Shown piece by piece: positions 33,766-46,419 of a stretch of 64,000 nucleotides of DNA. This DNA comes from Crambe crambe. Its lineage: Eukaryota > Porifera > Demospongiae > Poecilosclerida > Crambeidae. How positions within the stretch are numbered: the stretch's first letter is position 1; each line of letters starts with the position of its first letter. The notes under the pieces were generated by a model that ran no database searches, had not been told where the DNA came from, and worked only from the letters and a program-made list of their open reading frames with translations. The stretch spans positions 5,703,001-5,767,000 of the forward strand of contig OZ004584.1 of the NCBI GenBank assembly GCA_963924555.1. Reading direction: 5' to 3'. The position numbers and the translations under genes are program-made.

Positions 33766-36429
33766 TATGGAATAGGTATATGTCACAGGGGCCACTCTCC
33801 TCTACCAACTCATAAGCACTTTCTACTTCCATGACTTCTGTAACCATGCAGTCAAGTCCACTAATGTATATGGTCATGCTTTCATACAGAATTGCTCTAT
33901 TAAATTGTGTATTGATATCACTTGAATGTTTATTATAAGAAAAAAACAGCAGAGCTAAAAGTGGAGGGAATGAGTGAACACAATCAACAACTAGAAGTTG
34001 ACGGCAATGTGCCTACTATCACATTGCAAGTTATTGCTAGCATAAACAATAGAGCACTGCAGTGCAGCCGCCGGGCCACTGTTAAAATCATGCTGCAACT
34101 TAAATTCTTCAGAACCCACTTAACTCTAGATATGTTATAATCACACTTGTAGGCTGTCACTGATGTATGAGCTAATGTTTATGGCTTCATGATCAGTTTG
34201 CTGATCTATTATTGGGCACATGCACTTTGATGCAGTTTCTTTTTCTTCTCTGTTCCAATGTCATTTAAGATAGATGCATCATCTTACACAATCTCATCCC
34301 TATATCATTAGTGGTGGGCAGGGAAGGGAGTGGGAGCCTGGGAAGGGCACATAATATGGTGTAGCTACACAGGTTTGAATATCCACTTTCTTTCATGCCA
34401 AAAATAACTGGTGTATTGAGAGTAATTCAACTCAATTATAAATATACCAAAACAAACATGAAACACAATAATATCATAACTATCCTGCATGAGTATAGAT
34501 AGTAGCTAGATAACATTCATGAGATCACAGTAAGATGCATACATGTGTATACTTACAATGTATCATGGTCATGTTTTCAGCTAGTTAAATTTAACACAAA
34601 TTGTGTGTATTAATAATTGTTGAGTCTTAATCGCATGAATACAAAAAATCAATACTCTATCTTGTGTGAAATCATATAACAAAAAAAAATAACTATCCTG
34701 TAATGATAGCATACTGAAACCAAACTTAAATGTTTATTTTAAGAAAGAAAAACTAAGCTATTATACAAGTGGAAGAAACAGAGTGAACTGCACCATCAAC
34801 AACTAGATAACTAGATAAGCATGTTATAATCACACTTGTAGCTAGACTGTCACTGATGTAGCCACTATTAATAGTGAGCTAATGTTTATGGCTTCGTAAT
34901 TAGCTGGGAGACACACTCTTCTCTCTTTTTAATGTCACTGTACATAGTGTATCACCTTGACACAATCTTATCTCTAGTGGGTGGGGAGGAAAGGAAGTGG
35001 GAGGGGTGCATGTAATTAGTGTGCACAGTTTCGAATATCCACTTTCTTTAAAATAGCTAGCTAACTGTGTATTGACTACTCTGAGAGAATTCAACTCAAA
35101 ATAATATCTATGATAATACCTTCTACAGGGGCTTTATATATAAATCCTACTGATACTCTCTTCTACAAACTCATAAGCATTTTCTTCTTCCATGACTTCT
35201 GTATAGCCATGCAGTCAAGTCCACTATTGTATGTGGTCATGCTTTCATACAGAATTGCTCTATCAAACCGTGTATTGATATCACTTGAATGTAAGGAAAA
35301 AAACAGCAAAGCTAAAAGTGGAGGGAATGGAGTGAACATAATCAACAACTAACACTTGTAGGCTGTCACTGATGTATGAGCTAATGTTTATGGCTTCATG
35401 ATCAGTTTGCTGATCTAGCTATTATTGGGGACACTCTTTGATACAGTTTCTTTTTCTTCTCTCTTCCAATATCATCGATAGATGCATCACCTTACACTAT
35501 ATATCATTAGTGGTGGGGAGGGGAGGGAGTGGGAGCCTGGGAAGGGCATAGCTATATGCTGTAGCTACACAGGTTTGAACATCCACTTTCTTTTATGCCA
35601 AAAAATAACTTGAGGTTAGCTAATTCAAACTCAAAATAAACATGAAACATGTTTATATAAACAGTGATAGCTATCATAATTACATTCTCCATCCTGCAAG
35701 AGTGTAGATAGCCATTAGTAGTTAGATAACAGCATTCATGAGATAACATGCCTGCATGCATGTCCACATGTACACTTACATGTCCTTCTCCATTGTGACT
35801 GCATAATAATGGTGCTGGGGAGACATCATGGAGTGATGCAGCATTCATACTATACAGCTACTTGTAGCTAATAAGCTTTAATACACATTTTGGTTGTAAA
35901 TTATTTTCATAATAGGAATAAGTGTATGAAAATATTTAACAACGAAATACGTAAAAGCAAATTAGATTATAAAACTGTAGGCATTACAAAATAGTTGAGT
36001 CACTTGGTCAGGAGATGTTTTGTGTTGATATATAAGGTCACCAGATCTAACGTTGCTGCATGAGTTAGTTTCATCAGAATGCTGCTGCAAAAGTCCAACT
36101 GCATGTGCTATAGCTAAGTGATTTTCATCATCATTATTGTAGTGGATGGAATAGGAATTTACACTGCTTGCAATCAGATGTATTATTAGCTATAATGGCT
36201 GTACTATGAAATAAAAATAATGGAGAATGGAGGTTAAGCATTCAGTTGTGAAGGGGTACATTTGAGCACTTGCTAGCTATGTATTCCTTAAATCATTTTA
36301 TGAATTATACTTATAGTTACTAATAACACAATAATTATTAGACATAATACGTATAGTACAAAACTAATCTAAGGTTGTTTCACACTCAAATTGTTTCTGT
36401 TCATTCCTCAATCTCAGATTATTATTATC
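33766..36429. other. Duplicated receptor flanks with short scraps, no intact gene
   Basis: Segments at 33780-34200, 34870-35400 and 35340-35560 repeat the 5' flank seen at 8290-8830. Antisense scraps of the receptor start codon region lie near 33800-33832 and 35163-35195. A 3' flank piece is at 35805-35860, and a possible degraded ectodomain piece near 36060-36130. The open frame at 35110-35352 is flank sequence shared with 8528 and not a gene. Confidence 0.5.
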
Positions 36430-37831
36430 TCACTGTACATAGAGCTCAACCAATTCTATCGGTGTACTTCCTACAGCTCTAGGTCGACATAACCTCATCT
36501 CTACATCATCAATGGTGGGGGAGGAAAGATCCTTGATGAACCATGGTGGGTCATTGAAGGAACAGCAGGTATTGTTGGAGCCACAACCAGCTCCATCCCA
36601 GAGGGGATCAGCAGGTTGGAGTGTTTGGGGTACATTCAACCTACCTAAAGTACCAATGGCAGTATCACAGAAATAGTCATTATTGATATAGTCTGGAATT
36701 GGTGGTGGTGGAGATAGGTTGGTATTGATACAGGGACATTTGTACCGTCGTTTGCATTGATATTGTTCATCAAAATGCTCCGGCAAAAGTCCAGATGTGT
36801 TTGCGTGGATTTTTACCATGAGTCAGGCTCACTCCAGAGACATATGAACACGAGTATAGTAAAAGAATGCATCAACAATTGGTATCTGATATCCTTTGAT
36901 TCTTCCGTACATGTGACTGTACTCAATTCCATGGACAGTGAAAAAGATACTAACACACCCAGTAGTTGCTGAATTGCATACCCTTCTTGGTGCTGAGCTC
37001 CTTGAGAATAATGTCAACTCACTGGGACACTGGTGGCTGGTGTTCCTCATGTCTATGTAGGCCACCCTCATCCATCCTGTGTTAGATTAGCAGAAGTTGC
37101 ATTCATATTACAGTACACTCTGACAGGAGATTCTTGTGTACGAATCCAGTAGTAACCAGAAGGGCTGTTTGAGGATAAAGTATTGCAGGAACTAGCAGGG
37201 TTGTCTTCAGTGAGGCCAAGGTTAGAAGGTATTAGTCCATTACAATTATCTGCATACTGCCCATTGAAATCACAGTACACACGCACAGCAGAACCATTGG
37301 AGAACCTGATCCAGTAGTGACCTGATGGGGAGGAGAAATTCAATAGCAAAACATGGCAACATGAAGCAACAGGATTACTAGGATTCTTCCCAATCATATG
37401 TAGTGTGCTTATCTTGAAATCCAATGACCTTGAGGTATTAGCTTGAAGTTCAAAGTTATGATCCACCAAGTTTTCAAGCTGAAATAATGATCTTGAATGA
37501 TTTGCTTGAAGCTCATCATGATCGTTTTGGAACTGTGCTAAATTTCTTTTGAGGTTGGATATGCTATTTCATAACTGGCAGAATTCTTTAATGAAATAGC
37601 CAAGCTAGCAAATGCTGCACTACCTACTAAGATGATTCCAACTAGTGCAAATGTATAACATACCCAACTATAAGTAGGTTTCTTCAACTCAGACTTTACT
37701 TTCTGAGATTTTGCAGATGTGGAGACACTTCTAATCTGGTTTGAAGTTGAAGGAACTTCGTAGGAAGGGTTTTTATCCAACGATGTAATGCATTTAGCAT
37801 CTACCAACTCATAAGTGTTTTCTTCTTCCAT
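36430..37831 (-). pseudogene. Receptor copy broken by several frameshifts
   Basis: The full layout is recognisable on the minus strand from MEEENTYELV (37831) to ELYVQ and stop (36430). Tail motifs are YELV and NPSYEV. Relative to intact paralogues, one base is missing near 37565 (start of the stalk), one near 37078 (NLT/RGW region), about ten near 36846, and one base is extra near 36774. The first frameshift falls just after the membrane segment, so no ectodomain could be made. Its start and 5' flank are nearly the same as those of the copy at 49365. Confidence 0.85.
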
Positions 37832-38419
37832 GGGTTTAGTAAACAGTTACATTAGCAAGCTTAATGAATCCACTCTGGTTGTGTCTTTTTTATGTCGGAT
37901 AACTTAATACAAATGCAGTATACACTGTAAACTGTTATTTAATAAAAACCCATTCGTTTGTTTTTATACATTCACAGTAACAATTTTTACAGTGTATGTA
38001 TACCATAGCCTGCACACTTGGCATGTACTATAGGAACATATAGCTAGTACTTTCCTATGAGAAAAAACATTTCCGTGAAATAAATAATAAAAAAATGTAG
38101 GGATAATCATTGCTCAAAAAAGTAAGGAAACAAGGGTAGGGATGAAGGATGGAAATGGGATCAATCTTTGTTCTGTATAAAAATAATGAATTTAGCTAGG
38201 GATGACTGACCATTGCTAAGAAAATAAGTGTAGGGATGAAGTACTCTCTGATAATTATAATGGAGGTTGTGCATTCAGTTGTGAAGGGGTAAATTCGATT
38301 ACTTGCTAGTACTCAAATCACTTTATGAATTATATACTTACAGCTGGTCACTAATAACATTATAATATATATAGTATAAAATTAAGCTAAGGTTGTTTCA
38401 CACTCAAATTATAATCATC

Positions 38420-39811
38420 TCACTGTACATAGAGCTCAACCAATTCCATTGGTGTACTTCCACCTCCAGGTCGACATAACCTCATCTCCACATCATCAGT
38501 GGTGGGGGAGGGAAGGTCCTTGACGAACCATGGTGGGTTATTGAAGGAACAGCAGGTATTGTTGGAGCCACAACCAGCTCCATCCCAGAGAGGATCAGCA
38601 GGTTGGAGGGTTTGGGGTACATTTGACCAACCTAAAGTACCAATGGCTGTATCACAGAAATAGTCATTATTGATAAACTCTGGAACAGTTGGTGGTGGAG
38701 ATAGGTTGGTATTGATACAGGGACATTTGAAGCGTTGGTTTCCTGAAGCTTCATCAAGTGCTCCAGCAAAAGTCCAGATATGTTTGCGTGGATTTCTTCC
38801 ATGAGTCAGGCTCACTCCAGAGATATACGAGGAATCAATACCATGAGTATAGTGTGCGAATGCATAAACAATTGGTATCTGATATCCTTTGATTCTTCCG
38901 TACACATGACTGTACTGAATTCCATGGACAGTGAAAAAGATACTAACACACCCAGTAGTTGTTGAATTGCACACTCTTCTTGGTGCTGAGCTCCTTGAGA
39001 ATAATGTCAACACACTGGGACACTGGTGGCTGGTGTTCCTCATGTCTATGTAGGCCACCCTCATCCATCCTCTTGTAAGATTCCCAGAAGTTGCATTCAT
39101 ATTACAGTACACTCTGACAGGAGATCCTTGTGTACTAATCCAGTAGTAACCAGAAGGGTTCCATGGAGGTAGTGCTTTGCAGGAACTAGCAGGGTTGTCT
39201 TCAGTGAGGCCAAGGTTAGAAGGCATTAGTCCATTACAATTATCTGCATACTGCCTGTTGAAGTCACAGTACACACGCACAGCAGTGCCATTGAAGGAAC
39301 TGATCCAGTAGTGACCTGATGGGGAGGAGAGATTCAACAGCAAGACATGGCAACATGAAGCAACAGGATTACTAGGATTCTGCCCAATCATATGTAGTAT
39401 GTTTATCTTGGAACCCAACGACCTTGAGCTGTTAGTTTGAAGTTCAAAGTTATGATCCACCAAGTTTTCAAGCTGAAATAATGATCTTGAATGATTTGCT
39501 TGAAGCTCATCATGATCGTTTCGTAGCTGTGCTAAACTTCTTTTGAGGTTGGATATGCTAATTTCATAACTGGCGGAATTCTTTAGTGAAATAGCCAAGC
39601 TAGCAAATGCTGCACTACCTACTAAGATGATTCCAATTAGTGCAAATGTATAACATACCCAACTATAAGTATGTTTCTTCAACTCTGACTTTACTTGCTG
39701 AGATTTTACAGCTGTGGAGACTTTCGAAGAAACACCATAGCAAGGATTCCTGTCTAGTGATGTGATATTTCTTGCACCCTCTACTAACTCATAAGTATTT
39801 TCTTCTTCCAT
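38420..39811 (-). CDS. Type II membrane receptor-like protein (copy C, intact, mosaic)
   Basis: A single-exon gene of 463 residues from the conserved MEEENTYELV start; an upstream in-frame ATG adds four residues. Tail: YELV (7-10) and NPCY (22-25), nearly identical to copy A. The membrane segment is at about 51-75. The stalk is short, with NHS and NSS sites. The ectodomain has both SGxYWI / VRVYC strings, GWMRVAYIDM, HIWTFAGAL, INNDYFCDTAIG, DPLWDGAGCG, CCSFNNPPWF and a closing ELYVQ. The second half matches the broken copies at 36430 and 42032 instead of copy A, so the gene looks recombined. Likely a surface recognition protein, by inference. Confidence 0.86.
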   Translation of the reverse strand: MEEENTYELVEGARNITSLDRNPCYGVSSKVSTAVKSQQVKSELKKHTYSWVCYTFALIGIILVGSAAFASLAISLKNSASYEISISNLKRSLAQLRNDHDELQANHSRSLFQLENLVDHNFELQTNSSRSLGSKINILHMIGQNPSNPVASCCHVLLLNLSSPSGHYWISSFNGTAVRVYCDFNRQYADNCNGLMPSNLGLTEDNPASSCKALPPWNPSGYYWISTQGSPVRVYCNMNATSGNLTRGWMRVAYIDMRNTSHQCPSVLTLFSRSSAPRRVCNSTTTGCVSIFFTVHGIQYSHVYGRIKGYQIPIVYAFAHYTHGIDSSYISGVSLTHGRNPRKHIWTFAGALDEASGNQRFKCPCINTNLSPPPTVPEFINNDYFCDTAIGTLGWSNVPQTLQPADPLWDGAGCGSNNTCCSFNNPPWFVKDLPSPTTDDVEMRLCRPGGGSTPMELVELYVQ

Positions 39812-40221
39812 GACTAGTAGCAAGTCAGTTTAACTAATGTGTCATGGTCGTGTTTTCAGCTAGTTTAACACAAATTGTGTGTATTAATAATTGTTGAGTC
39901 TCAATTGCATAACTATGTTAACAAAAAATCAATACTCTATCTTGTGTGAAATCATATAACCATGTCTACGCTATCCTGTAAGAATGTGAATGTTAGCATA
40001 CTGACACGTTATCAAGCAAACTTGAATGTTTATTATAAGAAATAAAAACAGCAAAGCTACAAGTGGAAGAAATAGAGTGAACTGCACCATCAACAACTAG
40101 ATGAAGTGTGTTATAGCTAATCACATGTACTTGTAGACTGTCACTGATGTAGCTACTATTAATGGCTTCGCGATTAGTATTCTGGGAGACACACTCCTCT
40201 CTTTTAATGTGGATGTAATGA

Positions 40222-40345
40222 TTCACTGTAGCCTTCTGAGAACCTGTAGAGTAAGGGTAGAAGAGAAAGAAGAGTTTTTAGTTTATACTGTCCTATGGAC
40301 TTTGACCTGCCATCCCTACTTAGAGAGTGCTAGCACACTCTCTGA
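40222..40345. mobile_element. 124-base element with terminal hairpin (inverse copy)
   Basis: A near-identical inverse copy of 22729-22852, starting TTCACTGTAGCC and ending in the hairpin (AGAGAGTGC...GCACACTCTCT) then GA. It sits exactly at the broken edge of a receptor scrap. Confidence 0.65.
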
Positions 40346-40587
40346 TAACCTTAGTGAAATAGCCAAGCTAGCAAATGCTGCACTACCTACTAAGACGAAT
40401 CCAACTAGTGCAAATGTATAACATGCCCAACTATAAGTAGGTTTCTTCAACTCTGACTTTACTTGCTGAGATTTTGCAAATGTGGAGACACTTGTAATCT
40501 GGTTTGAAGCAAGATCTTCATAGGAAGGATCTAGTGTTGTGATGTTTTTTTACATCTACCAACTCATAAGCATTTTCTTCTTCCATG
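40346..40587 (-). pseudogene. Receptor N-terminal scrap, B-type
   Basis: The minus strand encodes the start, tail and membrane segment closest to copy B. One extra A in a homopolymer near 40550 shifts the frame at VDVK. It stops at the 124-base element just after the membrane segment. The upstream sequence follows copy B's 5' flank as far as the SINE. Confidence 0.8.
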
Positions 40588-41024
40588 ACTTTGTAGCCAG
40601 TTAACAATTTATATTGAACTAAACGAATCCACTTAGCTACTTTTATGCCAACAAACTAAGTATTATTATTAGCTACTGCAGAGTAATTCATGTTTATTAT
40701 AATGAACATATTTGTTTGTGCAACCATGACATCACTTAAATTAATTACTACATTTTCATCTTAGAATGTAAATAATTACTTTGATAATAGTGTATTTAAA
40801 ACCCTGCACAACAGCATATTATAATCACAATCATGCATACATAAACCCACAATGTCATAATATTCTCACTGATGTGTCTTGATAGCTAATGAGCAATGTT
40901 CATTATCAGTCAGTCATGTTTGTGGTCCACTCAGTCATGATCACACACAAACACATGCCATGCATACCCATGCATAATTATGCATGACATGCAGATATGT
41001 ACGTATATGTATGTATGTATGTAT

Positions 41025-41385
41025 GTGTGGAGTCACTGGCAGTGAGTGGTTTGCACTCTGGGCTTGTAAGCGGGAGACCACCAGCATTAATTTGCTGTGA
41101 ACATCATGCTACCAGTCCAAATGGGTACCTGGAATTTCAGAATTTCCAGGGTGCATGATCACACTGGCTATCCCTCCAATATCAGCTGTGGTCCAGGTGG
41201 GACTTCGGGTGCCCACACCACTTGCTGAGAAGAGATAGTTAGTCCTCCTGCAAGTTCCTAGCCCAGGCTCCAGGAGGTTGCCAGCACTGGCTCTTAGTGC
41301 CTGCTTATAGTGCACAGGCATCCTGGCTTGACCAGGTGTGAGTGACCACTCAGCGGCAGCTAGATGATTTGCATTTTTTGCATGC
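41025..41385 (+). mobile_element. SINE, second copy (inherited by duplication)
   Basis: Same family as 17749-18171, missing the B-box region and with other small deletions. Its position relative to a B-type receptor start and the preceding TATG repeat is the same as at 17749, so it was carried along in a segmental duplication. Confidence 0.65.
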
Positions 41386-41645
41386 ATGTATGTATATATT
41401 ATGTAGATGCACACACACACACACATGCTGTGTAACTGCTGTTACAACTTAATACAAGTCCCTCCCCATGGACAATAAGTATAGTACTTCTCCCTCACTC
41501 CTAGTGTGAACATTCCTTACTCCTGAATCACTTTTCATGGATCCATTGATTCACCAACCCTAAATAGTCTCAGGGTTGATTAGCTATAGGAGGACAAAGT
41601 ACTAATTGATCAATGTTATCTTGCACAAATACTCAACTGTACCTC

Positions 41646-41810
41646 GGAGAGATTCAACAGCAAGACATTGAAGCAACAGGATTACTAAGATTCTGCCCAA
41701 TGGAATCCAATGACCTTGAGCTAACTATTAGAAGACAGAAGTTCACTATGATTGTTTTGGAGCTGTACGTACATGCTAAACATCTTTCTTTCTTTTTTTT
41801 TGAGGTTGTG
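41646..41810 (-). pseudogene. Receptor stalk and ectodomain-start scrap
   Basis: Short stretches match the codons around NPSNP...CCHVLLLNLS and the adjoining stalk, with deletions. Downstream (41980-42031) is the 3' flank of the next copy. Confidence 0.65.
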
Positions 41811-42031
41811 CTAATTAAAAAGGCCATGTAGAGTTAGCTTGTACTTTTTTTAACCTATAGCAGTTTCTGTGAACAAGCATCAAAAGTGCCAATAGGCACT
41901 TGCTAGCTAGTACTTTATGAATTAGTTACTAATAACACAATAATAGAATAATACGTAGTATAAAACTAATCTAAGGTTATTTCACACTCAAATTGTCTCT
42001 GTTCATTCCTCAATCTAAGATTATAATTATC

Positions 42032-43443
42032 TCACTGTACATAGAGCTCAACCAATTCTATCGGTGTACTTCCTACAGCTCTAGGTCGACATAACCTCAT
42101 CTCCACATCATCAGTGGTGGGGGAGGGAAGGTCCTTGATGAACCATGGTGGGTTATTGAAGGAACAGCAGGTATTGTCAGAGCCACAACCAGCTCCATCC
42201 CAGAGGGGATCGGCAGGTTGGAGTGTTTGGGGGACATTTGACCAACCTATAGTACCAATGGCAGTATCACAGAAATATAGTCATTATTGATATAGTCTGG
42301 AATAGGTGGTGGAGATAGGTTGGTATTAATACAGGGACACTTGCGATCTCGGTTTTCTTGATATCGTTCATCAAGTGCTCCGGCAAAAGTCCAGATGTGC
42401 TTGCGTGGATTTCTACCATGAGTCAGGCTCACTCCAGAGACATATGAGGAATCAATACCACGAGTACGGTAGAAGAATGCATAAACAACTGGTATCTGAT
42501 ACCCTTTGATTCTTCCGCACACGTGACTGTACTCAATTCCATGGACAGTGAAAAAGATACTAACACACCCAGTAGTTGTTGAATTGCACACTCTTCTTGG
42601 TGCTGAGCTCCTTGAGAATAAGGTCAGCCCACTGGGACACTGGTGGCTGGTGTTCCTCATGTCTATGTAGGCCCCCTCATCCATCCTCTTGTAAGATTCC
42701 CGGAAGTTGCATTCATATTAGCTACAGTACACTCTGACAGGAGATCCTTGTGTACTAATCCAGTAGTAACCAAAAGGGTTCCATGGAGGTAGTGCTTTGC
42801 AGGAACTAGCAGGGTTATCTTCAGTGAGGCCAAGGTTAGAAGGTATTAGTCCATTACAATTATTTGCATACTGCCCATTGAAGTCACAGTACCAATGCAC
42901 AGCAGAACTATTGGAGGACCTGATCCAGTAGCAACCTGATGGGGAGGAGAGATTCAACAGCAAGACATGGCAACATGAAGCAACAGGATTACTAGGATTC
43001 TGCCCAATCATATGTAGTGTGTTTATCTTGAAATCCAATGACCTTGAGCTATTAGTTTGAAGTTCGAGGTTATGATCCACCAAGTTTTGAAGCCATGTCA
43101 ATGACTTCGAATTATTAGTCTGAAGTTCAAAGTAATTATCCACTAAATGTTGAAGGTGTATCTGCAATCTTGAATTATTCATTTGTAGTTTGGAGGAATT
43201 CCTTAGTGAAATAGCCAAGCTAGCAAATGCTGCACTACCTACTAAGATGAACCCAACTAGTGCAAATGTATAACATACCCAACTATAAGTAGGTTTCTTC
43301 AAATAAGGCTTCACTTGCTGAGATTTTGCAGATATGGAGACTCTATTAATCAGGTTTGAAGTAAGATCTTCATAGGAAGGATTTTTATCTAGTTTTATGA
43401 TGTATTTTGCATCTACCAACTCATAAGCATTTTCTTCTTCCAT
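42032..43443 (-). pseudogene. Receptor copy broken by three indels
   Basis: A full-length layout from MEEENAYELV (43443) to ELYVQ. The frame is open for about 240 residues through tail, membrane segment, stalk and the second VRVYC string. A 4-base insertion (GCTA) near 42720 then shifts it. One base is lost near 42673 (GWMRVAYID region), and TA is inserted near 42274 (NDYFCDT region). The tail has YELV and NPSYED. A shortened membrane protein with part of the ectodomain could still be made if transcribed. Confidence 0.83.
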
Positions 43444-43822
43444 GACTTTGTAGCTTGTTAGCAATGTACAACAAATCCACTCACTTTTATGCCAAATAGC
43501 TATTATAATTGTTATTTGCTACTGCTGAAAGTAATTCAACTCAAAATTGTCTACAAACATGTTTGTGCAACCACAAAAATTAATCACTACATGTGAAAGG
43601 TACAAGTTAAAATCAAACCGTTCGTACAAAAATAAATTTCACATCATGAGCAACCTTATCTTTCATTCACTAGGTAGCTACATATGTGACCAGCATGCAT
43701 TGATTGTCACTAACTATCAGTGTATTGTACGTACATAATGAATATTATGATTGGTCACACAGTATTATTATTTTATTCAAGGAGTGTGCATGGGACATTT
43801 CCATTGTTTATAACCACTGTCT

Positions 43823-43906
43823 GATGCTTCATCACGTGTGTTCCTGCAAAACTCCAGATATGCTTGCGGGGATTTCGTCCATGAGTCAGACTCACTCCAT
43901 AGATGT
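43823..43906 (-). pseudogene. Receptor ectodomain scrap
   Basis: The minus strand carries the THGRNPRKHIWSFAG-type region only. It shares an unusual reading (TTCCTGCAAAACTCC) with the frameshift site of the copy at 48300, so it may derive from that subtype. Confidence 0.6.
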
Positions 43907-44604
43907 ATGTAATAAGTGTTATGATTGGTCACACAGTTAAGTTACTTTATTCAAGGAGTGTGCATGGGTTACACTTTTTTTTCTCCTGCCTGAACTCTTC
44001 CAGGAACCAGTGGCTCTAGAGCACTAAATCATTAATGAAAGACAGTAAGAATAGTTACATATCTATTGTGTAAATTACTGCTGAGAGTAACTCAATTCAA
44101 AATTATAAATTTCCCCAACAATAATGCTTATACGTACATAGCCAATAACAAACATGTTTGTGCAAAACCATTAAATGATAGCTCTATTCTCCCTCATGAA
44201 TGAGTATTAGATTATCGATTAGCTACTGCCCAAATGAAAGTTTTTCTGCACACCATTAATTTTTGTCCCAATGCACACACTGTTTTGTTTTTAGTGAATT
44301 GGGACAATTTAGCGTGCAGTACACACTTTCATTTTTACAGTGACTCAACAATCATGTGGATGTTTTCTGATCTTTGTGGATCACTCAGTCATGATCACAA
44401 TAGTACGAACACATGCACGTAGCTACATGCATATACACACACACAAACAAAGAGAAAATAAGAAGAAAATACAGCTCAAAAAAACTAGCTACGTACGTAT
44501 AAGGGCAGGCAACAATGTCCCTCCATCTTTGATTCAAAATTGCCTACTAAGATGGTTCCAAATACGTTATTATAGTACAAAATTATTCTACTTGGACCTG
44601 CAGA

Positions 44605-44700
44605 CAAGCTGAGATTTTACAGATGTGGAGACAGTTTGAATTAATTCACAATGAAGGAACTTCATGGATGGATTTTTGATATAGCTACATTGCATAAGTA
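44605..44700 (-). pseudogene. Receptor tail scrap
   Basis: About 95 bases resemble the cytoplasmic-tail codons (SVKSQQ and SYEVPS regions) with substitutions and gaps. Confidence 0.45.
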
Positions 44701-46419
44701 TACAGCTATATTTTCTCATTAGTAATTATAAACACATCCACTCTAATAATTATGGATGACTAAAATTAGCTATATAGTTGTTCCAACAACTGTATCTTCA
44801 CAAGACATCATCTACTTTCCAGTCATTTCAGGTACATAGCCTTACAGGCCTTATTATCTGGGAAGAGGCTATCACTCTATGATATATAGTAAATGATAAT
44901 GATCTTTACCTTAATATATGTTATAGAAACTATTATCGTTGAACTGCACATTCACTTTTTACCAATTTCATCTAGTCCAAAAACTACCCTTCACAAAGTA
45001 GCGCTATAATAGTACAATCTAGATTGTAATTTCTTAAGGCATGTATGTGTAGCAGTGTGCAAGCCAAATTGTAATAGTGCTAGTCAGTATTCTCACTCAT
45101 ATGTAGCTGGTGCTTGCATGTAGCCAGAAAATTATCTGGTTGGGACTCTGCCAAATTACATAGCTACGTACGTACATGCAGGCACTGTGTGGTGTTATAC
45201 TTATTAACCTTTGTACTTTAGCAGGGGTGGATCCAGGGAGGGGGCCCCTCTCATTTCAATAATTATGCTCATAAAAAAGTAGCTAGCAGAACATAATACG
45301 GCTGCTAAACGGTTGACTTTACGAAGTCAACCGTTATCCTGGTTTTTTGCCTCTCAGATTGCATCAGATGGAATCTAAAAGAAAACTCAAAATTTTCCTG
45401 GAACTTAATGATTGATTCTCACAGTGACTGTCATGGTTGTAGTCCACTCTGTCACTACACTGCAAAAACAGAATTGTTATTTCAATAAACATAACGGTTA
45501 ATTAAGATTAATCATCGTTGATGAAACAACCAAACAGTTTGTTATATTCACCGAAAATATAGTGTCATTTTGACAGATTTCAAATGATTAACCTCACCTA
45601 ACTAAGTAGGTTTGTTAAAATAACAATTTCATCTTTGCAGTGTACACAAGATGCACAAGATAATCATAATCATGCATACATGTACACATGTCATGACTGA
45701 GATCAGAAAAATGATCATGTAAACTGTAAACATGATACTAGATAGTTTACAGTTTACATGATCAGTTTTCTGATCTCAATCATGCTTGTGACCTATTCAG
45801 CCATGTATTTCTTTCATATTGCTCTTTTTCAAGGTACGTAGCTACATACAAGCTATGTACATATGTACAGCATATTGTGCAAACCATAATGCAGTTATAC
45901 TTGTGTTTTTCTCACTCATAGATTTCACACAGCCTGTTAGCTACTGTAAACATTCTTGGTAATTCTGCATTTAAAAATGCATAAACAAGTCCCTACTATA
46001 AATATGGTTACTCTTAAGAAAGCACATAAGCATTATAATTTGCAAATTATGATCATCTTCTCTGATTTTCTGTTGTGCTTGCACAGACACACTCACACAC
46101 ATGACATTAGTACATGTATGTGTTATGTATTATGTGAACTATTTACTGTCGTTTTATATAAGTGATATAGTAAGTGAAATATGTAGTGCGGTAATACGTA
46201 AATGCACACCTTATGCTCTTATGACATACAGTCATAGTAAGTTGTTGATTACAAAAAAATTCACAATGGTTCACATGGTTAGTGTAATTATACAGTGATC
46301 TTGGTTATCTACGTACAACAAATAGATAACTATTAACTCTTTGCAATTGGGAACACACTGTAGTTTTCAATGCAGCTTCTTTCTTCTACTTCAGAATCTT
46401 TTTATATATAGCTATACGG
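44701..46419. other. Intergenic with inverted repeats, no gene seen
   Basis: A foldback with a short loop lies at about 45695-45785 (GAGATCAGAAAAATGATCAT paired with its complement), a relative of the repeat at 9740-9830. A fragment with GGATCCAGGGAGGGGG at 45230-45250 resembles the end of the element at 62224. No coding region supported. Confidence 0.5.

Noticed and set aside
36430..37831. Programmed frameshifting in receptor genes
   Set aside because: Lesion positions differ in every copy and lack a shared slippery site, so decay is simpler.
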